Assembly: GCA_903901335.1 (NCBI GenBank) | Contig: CAIUQR010000037.1 | Location: 1 to 52,799, forward strand | DNA length: 52,799 nucleotides | Origin: an uncultured delta proteobacterium | GTDB taxonomy: Bacteria > Desulfobacterota > Desulfobulbia > Desulfobulbales > Desulfocapsaceae | Direction: 5' to 3' | Part shown: positions 43,731 to 52,631 of the stretch, in pieces | Numbering within the stretch: the first letter of the stretch is position 1 | Layout of the letters: the number at the start of each line of letters is the position of its first letter | The notes under the pieces: model-generated | What the model was told of the DNA's origin: nothing | Database searches by the model: none | The model's input: the letters and a program-made list of their open reading frames with translations, nothing else | Position numbers and translations under genes: made by a program

Positions 43731-44969
43731 ATGAAAAATATCCTGATAGTCGACGATGAAACCAGACTGCTCCAAAGCATTGGGGCCGGTCTGCAGGTTT
43801 ATCGCAATATATTCAAAGTGTTCACAGCCGCAAACGGCAAGGAAGCGGTCAATATCCTGAATACGACCGGAATCGATCTGGTCGTCACGGATCTGAAGAT
43901 GCCGGAAATGGATGGCTTTGAACTGCTTGCCTATATCCATGGGAAATTTCCGTTCCTGCCGGCCATCGTGATGACCGCTTTCAGCACACCGGACATTGAA
44001 CAAAAACTTATAAACGGCAACAGCATTAAACTCCTGGAAAAGCCCATTGATTTTGATGACCTTGCCAATGCCATTTCCGAGGCCCTGGAACGGGATGCCA
44101 AGGAAGGATCTCTCACCGGTATCTCGCTTGCAAACTTCCTCCAACTGCTGGAGATGGAGCAGAAAACATGCCTGCTGGAGGTGACATCCTACGAGAGTCA
44201 GGGATTTATTTATTTCCACCAGGGAGAACTGTACGCCGCCATATCCGGGGAGGAAAAGGGAGAGGAGGCAGTTTATAAAATGCTGCTTCTGGAAGATGTC
44301 CTCATCACCTTTAAAAAACAGCCCATGAAAAAGATTAAGCGATTGATCTTCAAGCCCCTCTTTTCCCTTCTGATGGAAGGATTGAAGCGTAAAGATGAAA
44401 TGCCTCAAACCGAGGAAAAGGAATCTCTTCCCCAGGAACTGGGAGATGGGCCTGCAGACCGCTCGGATACACCACAGGAAAGAATAGACAGCCCTGGAGT
44501 ACTTTCTCAGGACGACGAAAAAGCAGCCGGGAGTTTTACTTCCGCAACGAATCCCCCTCTACAAGGAGACGGAAAAATGGCACAAATAGATGAAATACTT
44601 GGTAAATTAAAAGAAGTTGAAGGTTTTATGGCCGTTGGAGTTTTCACACCAAACGGCGAAATGGCAGCCCAGGTCAACAATTCCAGCATAAAACTGGCCG
44701 AGGTAGGATCGCTTGCCAACGACGTCCTGCTCAAGGCGCAGAAGGCGACAGGCCTGATGGATGTGGGAAGGGGACAAATCGTCCATATCGAAGCACCAAA
44801 AGCCCATATCTTTGCCCGCTGTCTCAATGAAAACGCCGACTTTTCCGCCACCGAAGCCGGTAAGGCGCACGTGCATATTGTCCTGTTGATCGAAAAAGAC
44901 GGCAATCTGGCCATGGCCAAGATCAAACTCGGATCGGTCATTCAGGAAGTCGCGGTTGCCTTCCGCTAG
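43731..44969 (+). CDS. Receiver-DUF4388-roadblock fusion protein
   Basis: This 412-residue protein joins a receiver (ILIVDDETRL, phospho-Asp in LVVTDLKMPEMDG, Lys in LLEKPID), a DUF4388 domain (about 130-215, GISLANFLQLLEMEQKTC), an acidic Ser/Gly linker, and a roadblock/LC7-like domain (about 283-412, beginning MAQIDEILGKLKEVEGF). The start at 43731 opens directly into the receiver. Inside, AAGGAG at 44563-44568 lies 8 bases before ATG 44577, which would yield the roadblock domain alone (130 residues). Roadblock proteins usually work with small GTPases in polarity or motility. Confidence 0.85.
   Translation: MKNILIVDDETRLLQSIGAGLQVYRNIFKVFTAANGKEAVNILNTTGIDLVVTDLKMPEMDGFELLAYIHGKFPFLPAIVMTAFSTPDIEQKLINGNSIKLLEKPIDFDDLANAISEALERDAKEGSLTGISLANFLQLLEMEQKTCLLEVTSYESQGFIYFHQGELYAAISGEEKGEEAVYKMLLLEDVLITFKKQPMKKIKRLIFKPLFSLLMEGLKRKDEMPQTEEKESLPQELGDGPADRSDTPQERIDSPGVLSQDDEKAAGSFTSATNPPLQGDGKMAQIDEILGKLKEVEGFMAVGVFTPNGEMAAQVNNSSIKLAEVGSLANDVLLKAQKATGLMDVGRGQIVHIEAPKAHIFARCLNENADFSATEAGKAHVHIVLLIEKDGNLAMAKIKLGSVIQEVAVAFR
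44577..44969 (+). CDS. Probable internal product: stand-alone roadblock/LC7 protein
   Basis: This is the in-frame 3' end of the receiver-DUF4388-roadblock gene. It has its own strong ribosome-binding site (AAGGAG, 8-base spacing) and an ATG at the exact boundary of the roadblock domain, after an unstructured linker. A separate 130-residue protein could thus be made besides the full-length one. It may equally be a recently fused pair of genes that kept the old start. This is inference from the sequence signals. Confidence 0.45.
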   Translation: MAQIDEILGKLKEVEGFMAVGVFTPNGEMAAQVNNSSIKLAEVGSLANDVLLKAQKATGLMDVGRGQIVHIEAPKAHIFARCLNENADFSATEAGKAHVHIVLLIEKDGNLAMAKIKLGSVIQEVAVAFR

Positions 44970-45009
44970 GCAAAGCGCCGGTTTCAGGTTGCGGCATCTT
45001 CTGTCAGGA

Positions 45010-45071
45010 GATAGATTCGGATAAAGAGGGAAGCCCTGCCTTCCAGGCTCTCCCTCTTCCGGCTGATATCT
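45010..45071 (+). terminator. Long imperfect hairpin after roadblock gene
   Basis: The core pairs AAGAGGGA-AGCC (45024-45035) with GGCT-C-TCCCTCTT (45046-45058) with one bulge, and the stem can be extended outward through CGG/CCG and GATA/TATC. No T tract follows at once. It may end or attenuate transcription before the DUF2868 gene. Confidence 0.5.
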
Positions 45072-45090
45072 GCTCTTTCAAGGCAGGACC

Positions 45091-46662
45091 ATGTTCTGTT
45101 ATACTGGGAGAATGAAATCTCCATGGCGCTTCCAGGATATTATCGATCTCGAATATTTCCTCCATCAGGATAAAGGGCGGACCTCGCCCTCGGAACTGCT
45201 GGGAATCCAGGAACGGGACCGGCAAATCTATCTGGATATCATCGCCTCAAAATCCGGCGGGGGTGAAGCGCCGAACCGCGATCTTCTGCTCGGAGGGTGG
45301 CTGCAGGCACGCAGGGAAGAGGAGGAGGCAGAGAGTAACAGCCTTCTGCCGGGCAGACTTACCGTAGAGATCTATGCGAAACTCCGGCTTCTCTTCCCGG
45401 CACTCGGAATCCTTGTTGGTCTGGGGGCGGGCCTGTCTTTTTTCACCTATACCGGCACGGCCCCGCTGAACGTCTTCCATTACCTTGCAGCCTTTGTCTT
45501 CCTCCAGCTGGCGATCCTTGGCCTTCTCGCCTGCTCCTTGCTTGTCCGGATGAGAAAACCCTCTCAGCCCCCATCCCTTACAGCCGGTCTCCTTATCGGG
45601 CTCTTTCAGACCGTAGCCAGACGGCTCCTCGCCGGGATCTCTGCAGAAAAAAGGAACAGTTTTCAGGCAACACTCGGAATCATTAAAGGGAAACAACACT
45701 ATTCCTCTCTGTTCTTCTGGCCGGTCTTTCTTCTCGTCCAGCTCTTTGCTATCGGCTTCAATGCCGGACTGCTGGCCATCACGCTCTATAAGGTGGCCTC
45801 AACCGACATCGCCTTCGGCTGGCAATCCACCATCCAATTCAGTGCCGAGGCAATCTTCCATTTCGTCCGGGTCCTGGCCCTGCCCTGGTCCTGGTGCGTG
45901 AGCCCTGCACTCGCCTATCCGTCTCCGGCAGAGGTCGAAGGAAGCCGGATCATCCTGAAGGACGGTATCTATCATCTTGCCACCCTCAATTTAATCTCAT
46001 GGTGGCCGTTTCTCTGTTTCGCCCTGCTGACCTACGGCCTGCTGCCGCGGATCCTTCTCCTGCTGCTGGCCGTGTCCAGGCAAACGAGGGGTCTTGCAAA
46101 ACTGCAGCTCGATCAGGCCGTGTTCGACCGGCTTCTGGTCAGAATGCAGACCCCGCGTCTCTCCACCCAGGCGGAACCGGAAGGACGGAAGGGGCAGGAT
46201 GCACCTGGACCGGAGCACCTGGTCGAAGAGGATGTAGGCGCCACCCGGACAGGTGTGCTGGTCTTCATCCCGGACGACATCTTCGACCGGTGTCCGGATA
46301 CCGAACTCAACCGGATCCTCGCCCTGGGTGGAAATTTCCTCGTAAAAAAAATCCGATTCGCCGAAGATTATGCATCCGACCGGCAGATACTTGCCGATCT
46401 CGCCGCCTCGGAGAGAAAAAATGCCATCCTGATCCTGATGGAGGCCTGGATGCCGCCGATTACCGATTTCCTGGTCTTCCTGCGCGACCTGCGGCAGGTA
46501 TCGGCCCGGACAACCGTCATCCGGATCGGCCTGATCGGCAGACCGGCGCCGGCAACCGTCTTCACCCCGGCCTCGCCCGGCGACATAAAGATCTGGCAAC
46601 AGAAGACAGACAGCCTGGGTGATCCGTATCTATGCATAGAAAATCCGATCTCCATCCCCTGA
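45091..46662 (+). CDS. DUF2868 family membrane protein
   Basis: This 523-residue protein matches DUF2868, a family known to be paired with DUF3482 GTPases, as it is here. Near the N-terminus is a soluble, charged segment with DIIDLEYFLHQDKGR; then about five membrane helices (about 98-118, 128-150, 208-232, 245-270 and 305-345), and a soluble C-terminal domain with VLVFIPDDIFDRC. An ATG at 45112 is a second possible start. The GTPase gene begins 4 bp after its stop. The pair is presumed to work together at the membrane; the process is not known. Confidence 0.8.
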   Translation: MFCYTGRMKSPWRFQDIIDLEYFLHQDKGRTSPSELLGIQERDRQIYLDIIASKSGGGEAPNRDLLLGGWLQARREEEEAESNSLLPGRLTVEIYAKLRLLFPALGILVGLGAGLSFFTYTGTAPLNVFHYLAAFVFLQLAILGLLACSLLVRMRKPSQPPSLTAGLLIGLFQTVARRLLAGISAEKRNSFQATLGIIKGKQHYSSLFFWPVFLLVQLFAIGFNAGLLAITLYKVASTDIAFGWQSTIQFSAEAIFHFVRVLALPWSWCVSPALAYPSPAEVEGSRIILKDGIYHLATLNLISWWPFLCFALLTYGLLPRILLLLLAVSRQTRGLAKLQLDQAVFDRLLVRMQTPRLSTQAEPEGRKGQDAPGPEHLVEEDVGATRTGVLVFIPDDIFDRCPDTELNRILALGGNFLVKKIRFAEDYASDRQILADLAASERKNAILILMEAWMPPITDFLVFLRDLRQVSARTTVIRIGLIGRPAPATVFTPASPGDIKIWQQKTDSLGDPYLCIENPISIP

Positions 46663-46666
46663 TGCC

Positions 46667-48091
46667 ATGATCCCTGAATTTGCGATAATCGGCCATCCGA
46701 ACGAGGGCAAATCCTCGGTGCTCTCCACCCTGGCTGAGGACGACTCCGTCCGGGTCAGCCCGACGCCCGGCGAGACCACGGAATGCCGGACCTTTCCGGT
46801 GCTGATAGACGGCGTCGAGATCCTCCGCTTCACCGATACGCCCGGCTTCCAGAATCCCCGCCGGGTCCTGCACGAGCTGCAGGCCTTCGCCGGCCGGGGC
46901 CCCGATACGATCCGCCTGTTCCGGGAGAGCTTCCTCACAGATCCTGAGCTGCGTGATGACTGCGAACTCCTCCTGCCGGTGGCCCGCGGGGCAGGCATCA
47001 TCTATGTGGTCGACGGCTCCCGCCCGGTCCGCAATATCGACAGGGCCGAGATGGAGGTCCTCCGTCTGACCGGCAGGCCCCGGATGGCCGTGATCAACTG
47101 CAAAGGCGAAGAGACCGCCCACCTGGCCGACTGGAAGGATGCCTTCCGCAAGACCTTTAACTCCAACCGGGTCTTCAACGCCCACAGGGCGACCTACGCA
47201 GAGAGGATTTTGCTGCTGGAGGCCTTGAAGAGCATCGACCAGGACTGGCAGGGACCGCTCGATCTGGTGGTGTCCGCCTTCAAGAAGGATTGGGCCGCCC
47301 GCAACGACCGGACTGCGGATATCATCCTGAATCTGCTTGCTGATTGCCTGTCCTTCAAGGTCATGGGCGAGATCCTCCCCGGTTGCGATGAAAATATGCT
47401 CCGCAAAAAGCTGCACGATGACTACACGAAGGCCATCCGCAAAAAGGAAACGCTGGCGCATCTGCAGATCCGCAGTCTCTTTAAACATAACATCTTCAAC
47501 TACGACCTGCCTCCCTGCTCGATCCTGCACGAGGATCTCTTCAACGAAAAGACCTGGCAGTTTCTGGGACTTGGCAAACGACAGATGGCTGTCGCCGGGG
47601 CCTTAAGCGGAGCAGCGGTCGGGGCCGGGATCGACCTTGCGCATGTTGGTCTGAGCTTCGGCATCTTCACCACGCTGGGCGGGGCCATCGGTACGGTCGG
47701 GGCGCTTATGGGCGGCAGGAGCCTGTCGACGAAGACCAGGCTTCTCGGAGTCGGTCTGGGCAAAGAACAGGTGCAGGTCGGCCCCAATGACTCCGTCCAG
47801 TTCCTCCACATCCTCCTCGACCGCGTGCTGCTCTTTTACGCCCATATCATCAACTGGGCCCATGGACGGCGGGACTACCCCGAAAACCGCGCCGAGGTCG
47901 AAAGAACGGAGCCTTTTGCCCCCGGCATTCGCAGTGGTCATTGGTCAGCTGCCTCATTGAAGGTCTGCCGCGAGTATTTCCGGGCTCTCAGGGATGGCGA
48001 TGACGGCAAAAGGGAGATTGCAGAAAAAAACCTGCTGAAAATCCTCACCGGCACTCTTCTGTCAATTTCCGAGAGTGACGACGGAGGTTAA
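46667..48091 (+). CDS. Era/Der-like GTPase with DUF3482
   Basis: This 474-residue protein has an N-terminal TRAFAC-type GTPase domain: P loop IIGHPNEGKSSVL, switch-I Thr in GETTECRT, G3 FTDTPGF, and a divergent G4 region. The C-terminal DUF3482 part contains a Gly/Ala-rich hairpin at about 303-352 (GALSGAAVGAGIDL, then GGAIGTVGALMGG) that could insert in a membrane. It follows the DUF2868 membrane gene by 4 bp, so a membrane-tethered GTPase pair is likely. Its 3' end comes within 5 bp of the rtcB start. Confidence 0.85.
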   Translation: MIPEFAIIGHPNEGKSSVLSTLAEDDSVRVSPTPGETTECRTFPVLIDGVEILRFTDTPGFQNPRRVLHELQAFAGRGPDTIRLFRESFLTDPELRDDCELLLPVARGAGIIYVVDGSRPVRNIDRAEMEVLRLTGRPRMAVINCKGEETAHLADWKDAFRKTFNSNRVFNAHRATYAERILLLEALKSIDQDWQGPLDLVVSAFKKDWAARNDRTADIILNLLADCLSFKVMGEILPGCDENMLRKKLHDDYTKAIRKKETLAHLQIRSLFKHNIFNYDLPPCSILHEDLFNEKTWQFLGLGKRQMAVAGALSGAAVGAGIDLAHVGLSFGIFTTLGGAIGTVGALMGGRSLSTKTRLLGVGLGKEQVQVGPNDSVQFLHILLDRVLLFYAHIINWAHGRRDYPENRAEVERTEPFAPGIRSGHWSAASLKVCREYFRALRDGDDGKREIAEKNLLKILTGTLLSISESDDGG

Positions 48092-48095
48092 GCCT

Positions 48096-49271
48096 ATGAT
48101 CAGGACAATTACCACCGAAAAAAAGCCGATCAAGCTGTGGCTGGACGATATTGAAGAAGGGGCGCTGACCCAGGCCAAGAATCTGGCGAATCTTCCTTTC
48201 ACCTTCAAGCATGTTGCGATCATGCCCGATGCCCATCTCGGTTACGGGATGCCGATCGGCGGGGTTTTGGCCACCGAGGACGTAATTATCCCCAACGCCG
48301 TAGGTGTTGACATCGGCTGCGGCATGTGTGCGGTGCAGACGTCGCGTACCACTATTCGCCCCGAAGAACTGAAAAACATCATGGCGCTGATTCGCGGCGA
48401 GATCCCGGTCGGCTTCAAGCATCATCGCAAAGCCCAGGACAGCCGCCTGATGCCGCGACCTCCGGCAGGCCATACACTCTCCGGCCTGCCTTTAGTGGCA
48501 AGAGAGTACGAAAACGGCCTGACCCAGCTCGGCACCCTCGGCGGCGGCAATCACTTCATTGAGATCCAGAGAGGAGATGATGGCCATATCTGGATCATGA
48601 TCCACTCCGGCAGCCGCAATATCGGTTTCCAGGTGGCCAATCATTACAACAAAGTAGCCATCGCACTGAATGCCAAATGGAAATCGGAGATCCCGCCCAA
48701 ATGGCAGCTGGCCTTTCTGCCGCTGTCTTCCGAAACCGGCCAACGGTATCTTGCCGAGATGCAGTTCTGTGTCGACTTCGCACTGGCCAATCGCAAGCTG
48801 ATGCTGGAGAGGATCCAGGAGATTTTTCTGGCCGTCGTCTCCCCGGTCTCCTTTGCGCCTCCGATCAATATCGCTCATAATTACGCAAGGCTAGAGCTCC
48901 ATTTCCATAAGGATGTCCTTGTCCACCGCAAAGGGGCAACCAGCGCCCGGGACGGCGAAGTCGGCATCATCCCCGGTTCCCAGGGGACTAAAAGCACCAT
49001 TGTCCGCGGCAAGGGCAACCGCGACAGTTTTGCCTCCTGTTCGCACGGCGCAGGCCGGATCATGGGCAGGAAGCAGGCCCAGCGCCAGCTTGACCTGCAT
49101 GCCGAGATCAAAAAGCTGGATGCCCAGGGCATCATCCACGGGATCAGAGGCAAACGGGATCTGGACGAAGCCTCCGGCGCCTACAAGGACATTGACAAGG
49201 TCCTTGTAGCCCAGGCCGATCTGGTCGATGTCCTGGTTACCTTGCAGCCTTTAGCGGTGATTAAAGGCTGA
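48096..49271 (+). CDS. rtcB: RtcB-family RNA ligase
   Basis: This 391-residue enzyme joins RNA 2',3'-cyclic phosphate or 3'-phosphate ends to 5'-OH ends with GTP and Mn. Family landmarks: MPDAHLGYGMPIGGV, the Mn-binding Asp and Cys in GVDIGCGMCAV, GGGNHFIEI, SGSRNIG, and the guanylylated His in ASCSHGAGR followed by MGRKQAQ. The start at 48096 follows GGAGG by 9 bases, just beyond the GTPase stop. No archease or RtcR is adjacent, and it differs from classic E. coli RtcB in length, so a RtcB2-like paralogue is possible. Confidence 0.93.
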   Translation: MIRTITTEKKPIKLWLDDIEEGALTQAKNLANLPFTFKHVAIMPDAHLGYGMPIGGVLATEDVIIPNAVGVDIGCGMCAVQTSRTTIRPEELKNIMALIRGEIPVGFKHHRKAQDSRLMPRPPAGHTLSGLPLVAREYENGLTQLGTLGGGNHFIEIQRGDDGHIWIMIHSGSRNIGFQVANHYNKVAIALNAKWKSEIPPKWQLAFLPLSSETGQRYLAEMQFCVDFALANRKLMLERIQEIFLAVVSPVSFAPPINIAHNYARLELHFHKDVLVHRKGATSARDGEVGIIPGSQGTKSTIVRGKGNRDSFASCSHGAGRIMGRKQAQRQLDLHAEIKKLDAQGIIHGIRGKRDLDEASGAYKDIDKVLVAQADLVDVLVTLQPLAVIKG

Positions 49272-49285
49272 TCATTCCCCTCAGT

Positions 49286-49486
49286 TCATAAACCCATATC
49301 CCAAAAAATTCCGAGTATTATCGATATTTGAGCTTGTAAAAAATGATTCCAAAGACGCTCAAGGTTCTCAATCTCATAGGTTTGGTGAAGAGCCTTTAAA
49401 GAACTCATAGTCAATTCGAGGTCTTCAGGGCCCATCCATTTTTGAATGTGATTGAGTGGGTATCGACGCCGATTGGCAAGCAACAA
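49286..49486 (-). CDS. Doubtful 66-residue open frame beside RHS boundary
   Basis: A minus-strand frame of 66 codons between rtcB and the RHS gene encodes a plausible globular peptide (NHIQKWMGPEDLELTMSSLK, then TYEIENLERLWNHF). It starts with a weak TTG, has no clear ribosome-binding site, and overlaps the RHS 5' end by 31 bp. I recognise no family. It may be part of a gene cut by the same event that truncated the RHS gene. Confidence 0.25.
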   Translation of the reverse strand: MLLANRRRYPLNHIQKWMGPEDLELTMSSLKALHQTYEIENLERLWNHFLQAQISIILGIFWDMGL

Positions 49487-52383
49487 GTTTCACTTACAAC
49501 GATCTCGATCAAATTGTTACGGGTACGGACAAAGTCGGCCAGCAGAGAAATTTCGCCTATGATGTCAACGGTAATCTCATCGAGGAAAAGCTGCAGATCA
49601 GCAATACAGTCTGGGATAAAAAATCATGGCAGTACGATCTCTCGGACCGCCGCATCCAGGCCATGGATAATGCCTCCGCCACCACCCTCTACGAGTATGA
49701 TCCTGCCGGGAACGTGGTTAAAACCACCAATCCTGACGGCTACAATCTGACCTTCGCCTACGATCAGGCCAACCGTGCCGTCAAGGCTAACGACCCGGAG
49801 GGGAACAGCGTCAACACCGTTCTGGATGTGAAGGGAAAGCCAAAGTCGGTGACCGACCCCAACCAGAATACCACGGGCTACAGCTACTGGGACACGAGCC
49901 GGAACGGTCTTCTTAAACGGGCAACCCTGCCTACGGTTTCCGGCTTCAGCCAGGGGCGGGCTGTCGAATACGATTACGACCCTGTCGGTAATGTAATATC
50001 GGAGAGCCGGATCGCAGGCGACGCTTCCCCTGCGCGGACGTCACTTTCCACCTACGATGAATTGAACCGGCCGGTGCGGGTGGTGGGAGCGGTCTATACG
50101 GATGCGACATGGGGCGATATCCGGCCGTTGACGCTCTATACCTACAATCTCCTTGGTTGCCTGACGGAGGTCCGGGCGGGGCGTACCGATACCACGGGGG
50201 TCAATACCGCTTCCGATGTCTCCGTAGCCCAGATGAGCTATGTCTATGACGATTTCGGCCGAAAGATCAAGGAGACAGATCCGCTCGGCAAGAGCACGCT
50301 GTTCACCTATAATCTCAGAAACGACCTCAAGACGTTGACCGACGCCAACAACCAGGTTACCATCTTCAGCTGGGGGTATGGCCACCTGATGCTGACGAAA
50401 ACCAGCGCAGCGGGCAATGTGACCACCACGAGAAACCCGCTCGGACAACCGACCCATACCGAGACCAGGGACGCCGGCAACGCCAGTGTGCTGGTCGCCT
50501 ACGACACCACCTATGACGCGGCGCACCGGCCCGTGACGGTTACCGACAGCCGGGGGCCTTCGCTGACCTCTGCCTATAGTCCCGGCGGTCTTCTGAAAAG
50601 CGTTCTCGACGGGCACGGCAACTCCACCAACTATCTCTACGATCCGGCGAACCGGCTGACGGGGATCTGGGCGCCGAACTTCGGCACCATCTCCTACCGC
50701 TACGATGCGGGCGGAAGAGTGCAGGAGAAATGGCTGCCCAACGGCGCGGGCACCCGTTATGTCTATAACACCGACAACAGCCTGAAGCAGCTGGTGAACC
50801 GGCAGAGTGCAACGAGTATCATCAGCCAGCACGACTACCTCTACGATGGTTTCGGCAACCGGAAAAGCACTGCCGAGAATATCGGGGGCACAACCATCAA
50901 TTACACCTATGCCTACGACAATCTTAACCGTCTGGTGCAGGTGGTAAACGGCACCCCGGCCCAGCAGGAGAACTATACCTACGATCCGCTCGGCAACCGC
51001 ACAAGCAAGACGGTGAACGCGACCACCCCGGTCACAAACGTGTATCTCTACGATGTAGCCAATCAGCTGCTGGAGACCCGGAGCGGCAGCCCTACCGGCA
51101 CGATGCTGCAGGCCTTTGTCTATGACGCTGCCGGTAACATGACCAAGAAGGCCGAAGGGGGCACGGTCACCCGCACGGCCACGGACTGCACCGGCGACAT
51201 GGTTTCAGCCCTCACCTACGATGCCTTGAACCGGCTTGCCCAGTTGGCCAGGACCGGTCTTGACACGGAACAATATGCTTACGATAACGCAGGACGGAGA
51301 ATCCGAAAGACCGTCGGCGCAACCCCCACCAATTACCACTACAACGGCCCGGACATCTATGCCCAGTACGGCGCAGCCTTTACCACTCAGACGGCCATCT
51401 ACACCCATGGCCCCGGCACCGATGATCCGATCCTGCGGCTGCCGGCCGGCGCCACGGCCAAGTATTTCCATCAGGACGGACTGGGCAGTATAGTCGCCCT
51501 CTCGACCGAGGAGGGCGCAACCAAGGCCACTCAGCGCTTCGATGCCTGGGGTAACAGGACGACCGGTTCCGGCACTATCCCGCCGTACGGCTATACCGGC
51601 CGGGAGTATGACGCAACCTGCTTGACATATTACAGGGCCAGGTATTATGATCCGTCTGTCGGAAGATTCACCCAGCGGGACCCGATCGGACTCCGGGGCG
51701 GGATTAATGCTTATGTGTATGTCGGAGACAACCCGGTCAATTACACAGATCCAAGTGGCAACGTTATGCTTTGGGACAATGTAATTGGCGCGGGGGTCGC
51801 AACCGCAGTCGATCTCTCTGCACAATACCTTCAGTCGAGGCTTGCAGACAAAACGTTCAAAGTCGATTGGACCCGGACAGCAGTGGCCGCTGGTGCCGGT
51901 TTTATTACCAGCGGTGCCAGTGCATTCTTGGGCGAGGGCGTAGCCAGTCTTGGCTTAGGAACCGTGAGCAGCTTGGCCTTGAGAACCGGTGGAAACGCAT
52001 TGATCGGTGCGGGAGTGAATGTTGGGCAAACCGCAACGACAAACGCATTGGAAGGCAAAAACGGAGACCTGAAAGCGGCCGCAGGTTGGGGTGCCTTTTT
52101 GGGCGGTGCTGGCTCTGTTCTCGCCGATACAGTACCTGGTCTAAGCTCTGCAATCAATGATGTTAGATTGAATGGATTTAGTGCAGGTCAGAAAAATTTC
52201 CTCTACGAAATTGCTGATTTCAACGGTTGCAATGTTGGAGGTCCTTCACGCGCCTCGGTTTCTGTTGGCCAGCAAGCAGGTAATGTTGTCAGTGGTAGCA
52301 CTGCGTTTACCGACAACGGAGAATCTGGCGCGAGCGGCCAGAACCTAACCACACTTAATCCGCCACCTCCTCCAAAACATTAA
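49456..52383 (+). CDS. RHS-repeat protein, 5'-truncated, with variable C-terminal tip
   Basis: This 975-residue protein consists of YD/RHS repeats (many GNVVKTT/YDxxNR units), then the conserved RHS core end (GYTGREYDATCLTYYRARYY, DPSVGRFTQRDPIGL, NPVNYTDPSGN at about 735-770). The last 200 residues are variable: a Gly/Ala-rich hydrophobic stretch (AGVATAVDL, AGAGFITSGASAFLGEG, AGWGAFLGGAGS), then a polar tail ending PPPPPKH. The N-terminus starts at a GTG directly after an in-frame TGA and lacks signal peptide, PAAR or other export modules, so the 5' end of a larger gene is missing. Confidence 0.85.
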   Translation: MGIDADWQATSFTYNDLDQIVTGTDKVGQQRNFAYDVNGNLIEEKLQISNTVWDKKSWQYDLSDRRIQAMDNASATTLYEYDPAGNVVKTTNPDGYNLTFAYDQANRAVKANDPEGNSVNTVLDVKGKPKSVTDPNQNTTGYSYWDTSRNGLLKRATLPTVSGFSQGRAVEYDYDPVGNVISESRIAGDASPARTSLSTYDELNRPVRVVGAVYTDATWGDIRPLTLYTYNLLGCLTEVRAGRTDTTGVNTASDVSVAQMSYVYDDFGRKIKETDPLGKSTLFTYNLRNDLKTLTDANNQVTIFSWGYGHLMLTKTSAAGNVTTTRNPLGQPTHTETRDAGNASVLVAYDTTYDAAHRPVTVTDSRGPSLTSAYSPGGLLKSVLDGHGNSTNYLYDPANRLTGIWAPNFGTISYRYDAGGRVQEKWLPNGAGTRYVYNTDNSLKQLVNRQSATSIISQHDYLYDGFGNRKSTAENIGGTTINYTYAYDNLNRLVQVVNGTPAQQENYTYDPLGNRTSKTVNATTPVTNVYLYDVANQLLETRSGSPTGTMLQAFVYDAAGNMTKKAEGGTVTRTATDCTGDMVSALTYDALNRLAQLARTGLDTEQYAYDNAGRRIRKTVGATPTNYHYNGPDIYAQYGAAFTTQTAIYTHGPGTDDPILRLPAGATAKYFHQDGLGSIVALSTEEGATKATQRFDAWGNRTTGSGTIPPYGYTGREYDATCLTYYRARYYDPSVGRFTQRDPIGLRGGINAYVYVGDNPVNYTDPSGNVMLWDNVIGAGVATAVDLSAQYLQSRLADKTFKVDWTRTAVAAGAGFITSGASAFLGEGVASLGLGTVSSLALRTGGNALIGAGVNVGQTATTNALEGKNGDLKAAAGWGAFLGGAGSVLADTVPGLSSAINDVRLNGFSAGQKNFLYEIADFNGCNVGGPSRASVSVGQQAGNVVSGSTAFTDNGESGASGQNLTTLNPPPPPKH

Positions 52384-52403
52384 CTGATGGATAGATCCGA
52401 TTC

Positions 52404-52631
52404 ATGAACGAGAAGAGAAAACTGATGCTGCGTATCTACCTTTTGACCTTGCTTCAATCTATGGTGCCAGGCGCTGGTATTGCAATTATAGTATTTATTG
52501 TGTCGTTATTTAAAACCGGTAACCATGCAGAGTTCCTAAGGTTATTTTCCTTAGATGTTTTCCTTATTATGTTAACACTTGGAATTCTACGGGTTATTTG
52601 GCTCTTTATTAAATTTCGCTTGAATCGATGA
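52404..52631 (+). CDS. Small two-helix membrane protein, candidate immunity protein
   Basis: This 75-residue protein begins 20 bp after the RHS stop. A short basic N-terminus is followed by two hydrophobic helices (about 10-35 and 48-68) separated by a short polar loop. Small proteins right after an RHS tip are typically the cognate immunity protein, and membrane immunity proteins commonly match membrane-acting toxins. The sequence is AT-rich relative to the RHS body, as expected for a swapped tip cassette. No family is recognised. Confidence 0.55.
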   Translation: MNEKRKLMLRIYLLTLLQSMVPGAGIAIIVFIVSLFKTGNHAEFLRLFSLDVFLIMLTLGILRVIWLFIKFRLNR

